Part shown: positions 55,188 to 64,000 of the stretch, piece by piece
Position numbering within the stretch: the stretch's first letter is position 1
How the letters are laid out: each line of letters starts with the position of its first letter
DNA from: Axinella damicornis
Taxonomy: Eukaryota; Porifera; Demospongiae; Axinellida; Axinellidae
Reading direction: 5' to 3'
DNA length: 64,000 nt
Assembly (NCBI GenBank): GCA_963931865.1
Contig: OZ007509.1
Span: 17,784,508-17,848,507 of the forward strand
Position numbers and translations under genes: made by a program
The notes under the pieces: generated by a model
Databases searched by the model: none
What the model saw: the letters and a program-made list of their open reading frames with translations, nothing else
Told to the model about the DNA's origin: nothing

Positions 55188-58100
55188 GTGTGGGCTGGGG
55201 AGTGTGGTACCAGAACAGGATGAAATGGTTCCAGGCCAACCACACTCACACTCATGCATGGCAGTGCAACCCCGGTTGTGACTCACCATAGTGCAAGCTA
55301 TGAATTCCAATTCGTGCCACGTTGTAACCACGCTGAGTCGATCCATGTCGATCGCTAGCAATGGCAGCCAAAGGATTGTTACTGTGCTCACAACTTTGCC
55401 AGCACGGTGAGTTTCGGCATGAAAGCATCAATGAATGGCAGCGATCAACATTCGCGAGAAAGCGGTGCACCGTTCAGTGTAAAAACTACTGTTTTGTGCG
55501 AAACTCATGAGAGAGTCATGCCATTTGGCATTTGGCAACTTTCTGGTTCGTTACTTTCTTGGGACACAGGGAATATTCTTGGTCAGCGAATCAGTCGACG
55601 ATGAATTGAGATTTTTTCATACAACACGTGTCTGCTCTATCCCTGCATACAGGGAGTACCAATTGACTCTATGATGATCCCTGTCTTGGTACAACCAGAT
55701 ACGTACCTACAAATGTCGACACGGCCCTCCACTCTCGGCTTACGTCATCACCACTGCAGGCCCTCACATTGAAAGTGAATGTAGTCAGTGGTCTGAGCCC
55801 TGACTCTCTTTTGATGACAGCGGCAGTGGTAGAACCATTCACAAACATTTCACCAAACTTTACACCAGTCTCATTATCCTGGAAACAGATTCCATATTTA
55901 GTAACATCTCCTGCATATGCAGCATTGGCCGGTGGGCCCCAGTTCAGTGTCACAGAAGGCTCGTATGCATCCACAGCAGCCGTCAGATTTTGAACTGGGT
56001 CTGGAGTGAGAGCTGCAGCAAAAATGAATAACAAGTGAGTCTTTAAAAGACTTGATGTGTCTCGGCACGACTTGGTATCCGCTAGAATCATGCAGAGGAC
56101 ATGGCAGCTGTTTAACCCTTTATCCTGTACGTTAGCTATGAGACTTTCAGCTTAAGTGAGCGTCAATATCCTTGAAGATTCTGTATGAGCAAGGGGTGGG
56201 TCAGGGTGAGGTGGGAATGTTCACCCAAAGGGCGAAAGCAGTATGGTCGTGTCTGGGCTTGATGTTTAGTCTGCCAGGTGGGCCGTTTTGATTCATAGAC
56301 AACACCTTGGCCAATTCTTTCAGCACTTATCTAGCTATCTAGCTAGCTAGCTAGCTAGCTAGCTAGAGCTGAGTGAGTTAGTAATGTATGCACTTGAGTG
56401 CAGCACACTGTGTAGCTATGGATGAGTGAGTATTCATTGTCCTGAATTAGTCTTGGTAAGAGGATTCATGAGCAGCCATGCAAACCCATAATCACGTTTG
56501 ATGATCCACTTGCAGGCTATAAATACGTTTGACACCCTATTAAGCGTGTAGAGCAGCACTAGAGCGGCGCATTGCGAAAAGCAATGTATGTACCACGTAC
56601 GTACGTACGTACCACGTACGTACGTACGTACCTACGCATCCAGCACTGTGTCTCGGCACTTCGGTGCCGAGACAAAAACCTATAATGCATTTGCATACAC
56701 ATAGAAAACCATAATGTTGGCTTTCATACAAGAATGATACCAAAACCACTGCACACAAACTTTATGAAATCATCCTTGGATTCGTCTTCCATCCACCCAT
56801 CGTATACTATCGTAGTTTCCCAAGAAACCAGACATAGTCACCTTATATATGCCTGTATTACATCAACCACCTACACATATTAATGAGATTCATAGTTGGT
56901 GAGAATTCGCCCTCAAAACGGCCTAGACTTGCACTGTGTGCCAGTTTGGGATGGTTTGCCGATTTTTAATGAGATTCATTGATCCTCCATGCACATATTA
57001 ACCCTTTAACCACCGAATTCTTCCCACCAAGACAACACATTTTCATGCATTCAGCGCACACCACTTTCGTAGGTACTCCTCTCCCACAGCATACGCTCCT
57101 CAGCGGCCAAACTTGGTGGGGCCCGCACACATGGAGAGACCCCTCTGGCAATACCCTTAATGATATTCATGACCCCCCACAAGGCCAGCAATCGGAGGTC
57201 AAATGTGGATGTCAGCCGGATTTTCGCCCAGCATTTCCCTAAACTTGGGCCAGATCCGACTGATGGCACACCTTACACCACCAATTTGCATGTTTTCTTG
57301 AGGCCCTGGGTGGGGTCTATGAATATCATTAGAATCAAATATCCTGGGGCCAACGAATCTCATTAAAATCAAAAAACGCCCACGACAGTCGAAGGGGGGG
57401 CCCCCGCCCCCCCTTTCGAAACCCCCCTGCCTTTCGTTTAGTGGGGAGGCCGCGCCGAAATCTGACCAAATTTTTGGGTTCGTCCCTCACAATTGTCCCT
57501 AGGCCCTCTGAAGACTTTTTGGTCTCTTTTTGGACTGACGAGAAGCCCTATGAGTGCATAGGGTCAAAATGACGCCTATAGACGTCAATGGGGCTTAAAG
57601 GGTTAATACCATCATTCATTCCAAACACTGTTTTTCTGTGAGGAATCATCTACCTCATGATGCATATTCATGAAATCACATTAATTGCTCCTCAATTCAT
57701 GGGTACACAACCAGTTTGCAGTACATTACGGCATTTAGTGCCCATGTGCACTAAACCCTGTAATGCACATGTAACTGGTATCTAAACTATACTTAGTGCT
57801 ACTCACTGACCTGAAACCGCCATTGGTCTTTAAGAGTACTAACTGAATCTTACAATCTCCAAAACCTCAAAATCTAACTCCTTACAAAACAAGCACTGCT
57901 AATGCACATATATAACAACAAAGGTGAGGACAAGAAGGTACAAAAGAACAAAAGAAGTCATCCTGTGAACCAGGGGCTCCCACCAAAGTTGAGCAAACAC
58001 TAATTAACACTGTTTAACAGTTCCAGTCCTCCACACTTAAGCAAATAACACTTAAGTGTGCATTAAGGTAGCAAACATGGGTACAGCGATCTCCGAAACC

Positions 58101-61100
58101 AAGTTGATGGATAAATGGGCAGCATCAAAGCGTACACAAGTTTCAGCAATACTTTGCATCAAACTGCTCCCTCTGCTTGAAAATGCCCTAAAACTCAATT
58201 TTAAGGCCCTCTACGAAACTGAAAATTTGGACCCTCTCCAAGGCCCCACCCACACTCTGACCCCATCATCAATACACACACAAAACAGGCCAAAAAACTA
58301 CGTATGGATTTACCACCTGCTCTCCTCAGCAGGGGCATAGCTAGGATTTGGAGGAGGCATAGAGTTCTCGCGCAGTGACAAATTTTCGAACTAATTAATT
58401 ATTCATAAGTTAATATGCAGTGCGCGCAAACAGTTGCTTTCGAAATGCTACAGCAATATGCCGGTGCCCAGACTGTCCCAGACTTGCAGCACTATCAGCG
58501 TTAAGAGTATACGCCGGCTCATGGTCAGCCTAGCTCCTGTCTCTGTCATCAGATCGAACGCACATCGTACGCGTGGAGTGTGCGAGACTCCAGACGCGCG
58601 TCATTATCCAGAAAAGCGAGGAGGCAACTGCCTCCCTTGCCTCATTGCTAGCTACGCCCTAGCTCAGTTGCAGGCTACAGCCCAAAACTCACTGCCGCCC
58701 TCAAAAACAGAGGTTTGGCTACCCTAGGAATTTTTCCCACGTTCACCTCTCGGTTATAGAAGCTTGGCCACACATCTACTCGCTCTCACCAGCCCAGTCC
58801 AGCTACCAAACCAGCCAAATTTGCCCTAACACGAAATGGGCGGGGCCTGTAATGCCGAAAGGTCAACTCTCTAGAGTACCTTGGCCAGGGAGCTGTTGGA
58901 GGCTGTTCACTTTCCAGGCTGTTTTTCGGCCACTTCAGCAGTCCCACAAACATTCCTGCTCACTCCACCTAGCTATTCACACTCAGATAGCCCATCACTA
59001 CATTCATTAATCTCCTTTCTTTAAAAAATTTTTTTTTTTTTTACCCTGTGCGCATGCGCAGCAGGGGGTAGAGTGATCGGTTTGTCTGTCAGTCTGTTCA
59101 TAGGCCGTTCAAGCGGTTTGAGCAGTGAAAGCCTTGTTGAAGGCTTATTTCAGGATAGAAGCGTCAGAATTCAGAAATACTAGCGTCTACATAACTCACA
59201 GACTAGAGATCTACTCGAGAGGCTGAGAAAAGCTGTGTGAAATTCGTGCTTCTAATTTATACAACTTGACCACACTCTATTTCTAACATTACTGCCACAA
59301 CTTACGGTATCTCATTTTGCATGCTGACATCGCTGTAAATCGTGGCCTAGCTAGCTCATCGTGCATACTGTATGAATAATCGGTGGTAGGACTATAGCTG
59401 TCAAGTCAAAGTTGCGCACGGGGTACGTGCTCTGCTGAGCACCTCTAGTTTTTTTTTAAGTGTTCAAACAAACCTTCAAAGTACCGCACGGCCACATCAG
59501 AGTACTGATTTGAAACTTGAAAGGGCCGCTAGCCGCATCAAAGAGAGAAGCCCTCCTTGTTTATTCCAGTTACCGCCATGGGAAAACGTAAACAGATTAA
59601 TAACTCTGAATAACCGTACATGAGTGACGTCATCTCATCAATTATTCACGAGCAAAATTGCGCGATTTCGCTGATGTCATGTTTCCTACCTTAAGCAATT
59701 TAATGTTCAGTCATGTGATCGATTCTGAGGTGTCTGATTTGTTGAGGGTCATGTGAGTAGGTCTAAGGTGTGTTTATCAAATGATTTGTAAGTAACTCAG
59801 CCATCTGACATGGAAACGTATGATGTAGATTGTACCAGCCCACTGATGAATTAGACATAGTCCTTCCCGAAGAGTCTTTCATAACTAAGCAAAATGAAAT
59901 TTAAGGCACTACCTGATCCCTGAATGTCATATGTCCTCCTATGCAAACTATAATGCACAAAAACAGCTTTTGGCTTCTCTGCTAAACGGAAGAAATTGTG
60001 CAACCTAAAAGGGCCCCAACCGCTGGCCATGCAGCTAAAATGTGATGGTTTTACCACTCATATCTCAGCTTTGTTCATCCTCAATTAAGTTCCCAGCCCA
60101 CTGATGAATTAGACATAGTCCTTCCCGAAGAGTCTTTCATAACTAAGCAAAATGAAATTTAAGGCACTACCTGATCCCTGAATCTCATATGTCCTCCTAT
60201 GCAAACTATAATGCACAAAAACAGCTTTTGGCTTCTCTGCTAAACAGAAGAAATTGTGCAACCTAAAAGGGCCCCAACCACTGGCCATGCAGCTAAAATG
60301 TGATGGTTTTACTACTCGTATCAGCTTTGTTCATCCTCAATTAAGTTCCCAGCATTTTCCGTATACCTTTTTGACAGGCCAACACATGTGATCCCTGTCT
60401 TGGTACAACGTTGCACATACCTACAAACGTTGACACGGTCCTCCACTCTCGGCTGACATCATCACCGCTGCAGGCCCTCACATTGAAAGTGAATGTAGTC
60501 AGTGGTCTGAGCCCTGACTGTCTTGTGATGACAGTGGCAGTGGTAGAACCATTCTCAACCTTTACACCAGAGAAATGTGTCTCATTATCCTGGAAACAGA
60601 TTTCATATTTAGTGATATCTCCTGCATGTGCAGCATTGGCCGGTGGGTCCCAGTTCAGTGTCACAGAAGGCTCGTGGCTGTTCACATCAGGTGTTAGATT
60701 TTGAACTGGGTCTGGAGTAAGAGCTGTAGCAATATAGATCAAGTGCATATGCATGAATATCAATACTGCACTGTGTGCTTGTATATACTAAATGTGTGCT
60801 TTTAAAGGACTAGGACATTGCGGGGCAAGCATCGCATTTCACAGCCACCATGCAAAGAGAGAGTGAAGTCCTGCTGAGGGTCAGCGAGGTCACAGTAGGT
60901 GCAGAAGGTTTGTGATAGCTAATTAGTACTTTAACTCTTGGCACCAGTCTAGCTGCACAGATAGTCATGTCGGTACAACTATATATCCCATCCTGGTCTC
61001 GTTCTTTTGCTTTTGTATTCAGCATATTGAGCTTTGTTCCAGATAAGGTATATTAATCATGCGTACCATCCAATGATGGAAAGTTGATAAATATGCTGAA

Positions 61101-64000
61101 AGAGATATACATAAATTATGTAAATTCAAGCCATACATTACATGTAGACGCATGTCATTGTTCTCCTTAAAAAACATTCAATGGTACACATCAGGTGTGC
61201 AAGTTACACACACCTGCACAGCAAGGTCGCACACCTGCACAGCAAGGTCTACATACCTATAAACCTTGATACAGTTCTCGACTCTTGGCTTGCACAATCA
61301 CGGTGGCTGTAGGCCCTCACTTTGAAAGTGAATGTAGTCAGTGGTCTGAGCCCCGACCCTCTTGTGATCTCAGTGGTGGTGACGGAACCACTCACAACCT
61401 TTTTACGGCAGCAACCCGATTCCTCGTCACAGAAATAAATCTGATACTTAGTGATACCTCCCACATCAGCAGCATTAGCGGGTGGGACCCACTTCAGTGT
61501 CACAGAAGGCTTGTGTGTGTCCACATGTGCTGTCAGATTTTGGACTAGGTCTGGAGTGAAAGCTGGAGTAGGAGATATGCATCAGTATTCTGTTTCAGCG
61601 TATATAGCTGTGACCATGGATGATATGCTCTATGGACTTTAATTATAGATTGTTGATTGGCAGGCCAGCCCCCAAACATGCCTCTACTCAGTCTACTCTA
61701 CCATACAAAAGGAATCTACAAAATTCAGGCTCAAAAGCTGATGAGAACACCACACAGCATTGCTTATTCACACTGCTTCATGTCCACCTGGAGTCCGTCA
61801 TAGCTCATTACATAATTATGCACATGACCTTTGACCTGTATGAACTTGAGGAAACATGCTTCAACAGGCTATGGAGCGAGTTTAGTAAAGTAACTGAGTG
61901 AATGGTGAATAAGTAATCCAAGCTTCTGTCGAAGCATTTTATTGCCGTTTAGCCAGTTCCCCATTCCAGTCCCACATTCCAGTTCAAAATCCAGTCCCAC
62001 ATTCCAGCGGAAAATCCAGTCCAGCGATTAGAGACACCCCACAAATGAGGAGCTTTGAATAGCGAGCTGTAAATTAGTCCACTAACTCAGGCTCCAAGGC
62101 TGAGGTTGTATGAGTAGATCGATGTGCTGGAATCATAAAGGACTTAGGAAGTCAATGGCTGGTTGCCTCCATGATATCTACAGCTACCCAACCCAGACTG
62201 GGCACCAAATGGGTTTAATGAGGCAGGAGATGCGGACACAACTGAGAAGGGTTGCCTACATTACAAGACAAAGATGAACAGCAGGGACATATATTCTCAG
62301 TACCACTCAGTATTCACTTCCTTGTCCACAGACAGAGATAGCCAAGAAGAATACTTACCAATGTATCTTGAAACTGCACCACATTGTCCAATACAGTCAC
62401 CACACCGGGCCCTCACTTCAAACCTGGAGGTGGTTAGCGGTATGAGACCAGAACGTTTATCAAGTACTACGCTGGTGCCGGAGCAGCACTTGCTTCCTCC
62501 TCCTGGCTCGATACGAATGTGGTATTTGGTGACGTCTCGCCAGGAACATTGAGTTCCAGCCCCAACATTTGATGGTGGGTCCCAGGTCAGGGTTACAGAT
62601 GGGACATCTGGGTTTAGACTAGCTGCCAGATTCCCAACTCGATTTGGAACCAGAGCTGTAAGGGGATATATATGTGAGCATAGTTTACAATTTGTGATAT
62701 ATAGCTCTCCTGATGTGCATGTGAAATTCCCTTGCTACAGGTATCAATTGTTAATCACATCCACATTACTTACGTACTAGGTATGTGAATGCATGACGGT
62801 GTGGGGCAAGCTTGAGCGAGAGCAAACACACAACATGAAGCATTTTCCTGCACATTCCTTACCTATACACACTATCATCCCATCCCTCACTTCTACAATT
62901 CAGGGATGGGATGGGACTTAGGATGGGTAGTGGCAAATCCTTTTACCTTTTCAGAGAAAATTAATATTAATTTTTACTTTGTTGTATATAGACACGTACC
63001 TGCAAACTGTAAGTTTGATACACTTCTGCACTCTTGACTTTCATTTTTACCACTGCAGGCCGTCACTTCGAGAGAAGATGAAGTCTGAGAAGAAACTGGC
63101 TCTCCTGCGATGATAGTCTCAGTAGTACAACCATTCACAACCTTCATACCATAGCAGACCCTTTCACTGTCCAAGAAACGGATCTGATACTTAGTCACAG
63201 ATCCCGGATCTGCAGCATTGGCTGGTGGGTCCCACTTCAGCGTCACAGAAGGGTTGTGTGTGTTCACAGCTGATTTTAAGTTCTGAATTGGGCCTGGAGT
63301 GAGAGCTGTAGATATGAAGAGATGCAGTACCGTGCAAATATGCAGTACAGACTGTTGCCAATTTGCTATTCAGAACTTATCTAGTTGCTGTGATATGCAT
63401 TGTGAAGCTCATGCACATTCAAGTTAGAAATCCATGCATAAGAAGCCTCTATCCTCGAGTATCAACATGTAATTACAAAACATTTTTTGATTGAGAAATT
63501 TATAACACTTCAGAAACTTATAGACACCTATGTATAGGATCTACTATGTCGACTCGGAGGTTGTGCGATTTATCCTCCACGGGAAAGTTTAGCCGAGGCG
63601 AAGCCGAGGCTCAACTTTCCCAAGAGGTTATAACCGGAGGATAATTTATCCTCCGCGGTACATCAAAGGAACGCCCACGCACTGTGGTAGAAGTCAAGAA
63701 GTGCAAGGGTCTCTACTGGGATAATTGAACAGATATAACTACTCCCCGGTCTGTATCTCATCATCGGAGAAGCACTGTTGGTGAATGAACATACCAATGT
63801 ATTCAGAAAATTTGTTCCATTCTCCATCTTGACCAGCATTCCGTGCCCTGACTTCAAAGTCATATGTTGTCAGTGGATTGAGGCCCGTAAGGAGAACACT
63901 AGTAGCTGGAGAATCCACAGTCCTCTCATCATATGTGTATATATAATCTTGTATCCACCAAATTCCAGCTGGTCTAAAATGAATGTCATATGCTGTCACA
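53293..64000 (-). CDS. Gene A: FN3 plus PARP gene, 5' end outside window
   Basis: Gene-level model: a partial FN3 exon at the right edge (63795 onward), FN3 exons 63000-63305, 62359-62655, 61257-61562, 60421-60723, 55707-56012 and 54682-54975, and the terminal PARP exon 53293-53909. All visible exons are open and phase-compatible, so gene A looks like the intact reference copy of the family in this window. The 4.4-kb intron between 56012 and 60421 holds a TTAA-flanked element, a 5-bp-TSD element, a Helitron-like element and a 258-bp tandem duplication. Confidence 0.65.
54682..54975 (-). CDS. Gene A last FN3 exon, directly before PARP exon
   Basis: 294-nt phase-1 FN3 exon: ALVPGPVQNLRATLN, MIVNWDPPSNYRAYGD, YEITIRPSGSTIES, LTMYEIQVRARNIYYTGGW. 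The donor is GTACGT and the acceptor CTACAG. It splices in phase to 53909. It is the intact counterpart of the frameshifted 34758-35067. Confidence 0.85.
55707..56012 (-). CDS. Gene A FN3 exon
   Basis: 306-nt phase-1 FN3 exon: ALTPDPVQNLTAAVDAYEP, VTLNWGPPANAAYAG, YGICFQDNETGVKFG, LRPLTTFTFNVRACSGDDV. The donor is GTACGT and the acceptor CTGCAG. Paralogue of 35971-36267. Confidence 0.85.
56030..56674. other. Insertion in gene A intron ending in a TTCG-loop hairpin
   Basis: Absent from the left duplicate at 36270-36290. It includes (CTAG)n at 56330-56365 and a CGTACGTACGTAC repeat near 56590-56630. It ends with an 11-bp perfect stem (56649-56659 with 56664-56674) closed by TTCG. The 5' half of that stem sequence also occurs at 56057. 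Confidence 0.5.
57002..57602. mobile_element. TTAA-flanked piggyBac-like element, copy 2
   Basis: 601 bp, inverted relative to 50598-51201, with TTAA on both sides. The minus frame keeps the same GVPTKVVCAECMKMCC run. Both copies have lost the rest of a transposase. Confidence 0.75.
58330..58662. mobile_element. 5-bp-TSD TIR element (AGGGGCGTAGC family), copy 2
   Basis: 333 bp from CAGGGGCATAGCTAGG to CTAGCTACGCCCTAG, with CTCAG on both sides (58325-58329 and 58663-58667). The interior matches 644-982 in inverse orientation. Confidence 0.75.
59041..59448 (+). mobile_element. Helitron-like element, copy 3
   Basis: Diverged relative of 39746-40222: TTACCCTGTGCGCATGCG start, GTTTGTCTGTCAGTC, and a 3' hairpin GTGCTC/GAGCAC before CTCTAG and a T. 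The stem differs in sequence from copy 1 but still pairs. Confidence 0.55.
59836..60352. repeat. 258-bp tandem duplication
   Basis: Two nearly identical units starting CAGCCCACTGATGAATTAG at 59836 and 60094. A single diverged copy is at 37430-37690. It lies directly 3' of the FN3 exon 60421. Confidence 0.8.
60421..60723 (-). CDS. Gene A FN3 exon
   Basis: 303-nt phase-1 FN3 exon: ALTPDPVQNLTPDVNSHEP, VTLNWDPPANAAHAG, YEICFQDNETHFSG, LRPLTTFTFNVRACSGDDV. The donor is GTATGT. Close to 55707 and 35971. Confidence 0.85.
61257..61562 (-). CDS. Gene A FN3 exon (AHVDTHKPSV subtype)
   Basis: 306-nt phase-1 FN3 exon, the single gene A member of the subtype amplified in gene B. It has the VTLKWVPPANAADV and YQIYFCDEESGCC signatures, and DLVQ in place of DPVQ at the start. 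A 15-base direct repeat (ACACCTGCACAGCAA) stands twice just outside the donor. Confidence 0.85.
62359..62655 (-). CDS. Gene A FN3 exon lacking an internal Met start
   Basis: Found by translating between the splice sites. It has no ATG of its own and is easily missed by start-based ORF calling. It is 297 nt, phase 1 and fully open: LVPNRVGNLAASLN, VTLTWDPPSNVGAGTQ, YHIRIEPGGGSKCC, IPLTTSRFEVRARCGDC. The donor is GTAAGT and the acceptor TTACAG. Twin of 5463 and 46176. Confidence 0.85.
63000..63305 (-). CDS. Gene A FN3 exon (SAVNTHNPSV subtype)
   Basis: 306-nt phase-1 exon, open, twin of 6131-6436: ALTPGPIQNLKSAVN, VTLKWDPPANAADPG, YQIRFLDSERVCYG, followed by the same degenerate F/G-strand region (SSLEVTACSGKNES). 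The donor is GTACGT. Confidence 0.8.
63306..63794. other. Gene A intron at right edge
   Basis: No exon signal. A hairpin-rich stretch at 63560-63660 has GGAAAGTT/AACTTTCC arms around repeated GCCGAGGC, bordered by repeated TTTATCCTCC. Probably a small foldback element. Confidence 0.4.
63795..64000 (-). CDS. Gene A FN3 exon, cut by window edge
   Basis: Partial FN3: TAYDIHFRPAGIWW, SPATSVLLTGLNPLTTYD, FEVRARNAGQDGEW, SEYIG before a GTATGT donor. The 5' part lies beyond the window. Same subtype as 6781-7092. A six-residue YIYTYD insertion lengthens the loop after the IHF strand, and the usual REN before GLNPL is missing. Confidence 0.8.

Noticed and set aside
5463..64000. One single giant gene containing all FN3 exons
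   Set aside because: PARP exons end in stop codons at 53293 and 33528, and start-type exons with an upstream in-frame stop follow each gap, so three genes fit better.

Overview
The window looks like a repeat-dense metazoan locus, most likely from a sponge or another early-branching invertebrate. That placement is an inference from gene style and repeat content, not from a match. There are no bacterial operons. The only convincing host coding sequence is on the minus strand, as single-domain exons separated by introns with GT-AG ends.

I recognise 30 fibronectin type III (FN3) exons, every one on the minus strand. Nearly all are flanked on both sides by phase-1 introns and have lengths divisible by three. 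There are also two near-identical terminal exons encoding a PARP-type ADP-ribosyltransferase catalytic domain. Read from high to low coordinates they form three tandem paralogous genes. Gene A enters from the right edge, carries seven visible FN3 exons (63795 down to 54682) and ends in a PARP exon at 53293-53909. Gene B starts near 49098, carries nine FN3 exons and ends in a PARP exon at 33528-34144. Gene C starts near 30641, shows thirteen FN3 exons down to 5463 and runs off the left side, where a further PARP exon would be expected. Genes B and C share a start exon that joins a hydrophobic, signal-peptide-like leader (or a 57-bp in-frame intron) to the first FN3. The domain chain is therefore FN3(n)-PARP, which I do not recognise as a described architecture.

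Gene B is decaying or is rescued by exon skipping. Its second FN3 has a frameshift with a stop, its seventh is split by a 519-bp transposon with a TA duplication, and its ninth has a 4-nt insertion with a stop. Its PARP exon is nevertheless intact and has the same length as that of gene A. Because the exons are phase-symmetric, skipping the broken ones would keep frame.

Introns and intergenic DNA are packed with mobile elements whose age order can be read because paralogous copies supply the empty sites. These include several TIR families with 5'-CCGTA ends and TA duplications, TTAA-flanked piggyBac-like elements, 5-bp-TSD elements with an AGGGGCGTAGC-type end, a 9-bp-TSD Mutator-like foldback with an 18-bp minisatellite, Helitron-like elements ending in CTAG, a tRNA-derived SINE and a copia integrase remnant. 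Region 7.2-17.3 kb is one giant intron of gene C. It holds a higher-order dimeric tandem array of first-exon-like units, two 29-bp minisatellite elements, and duplicated blocks differing by clean transposon insertions. Region 37.4-45.3 kb is a run of duplicated intron-plus-FN3 modules. Regions 28.6-36.3 and 46.6-56.1 kb are a large segmental duplication.
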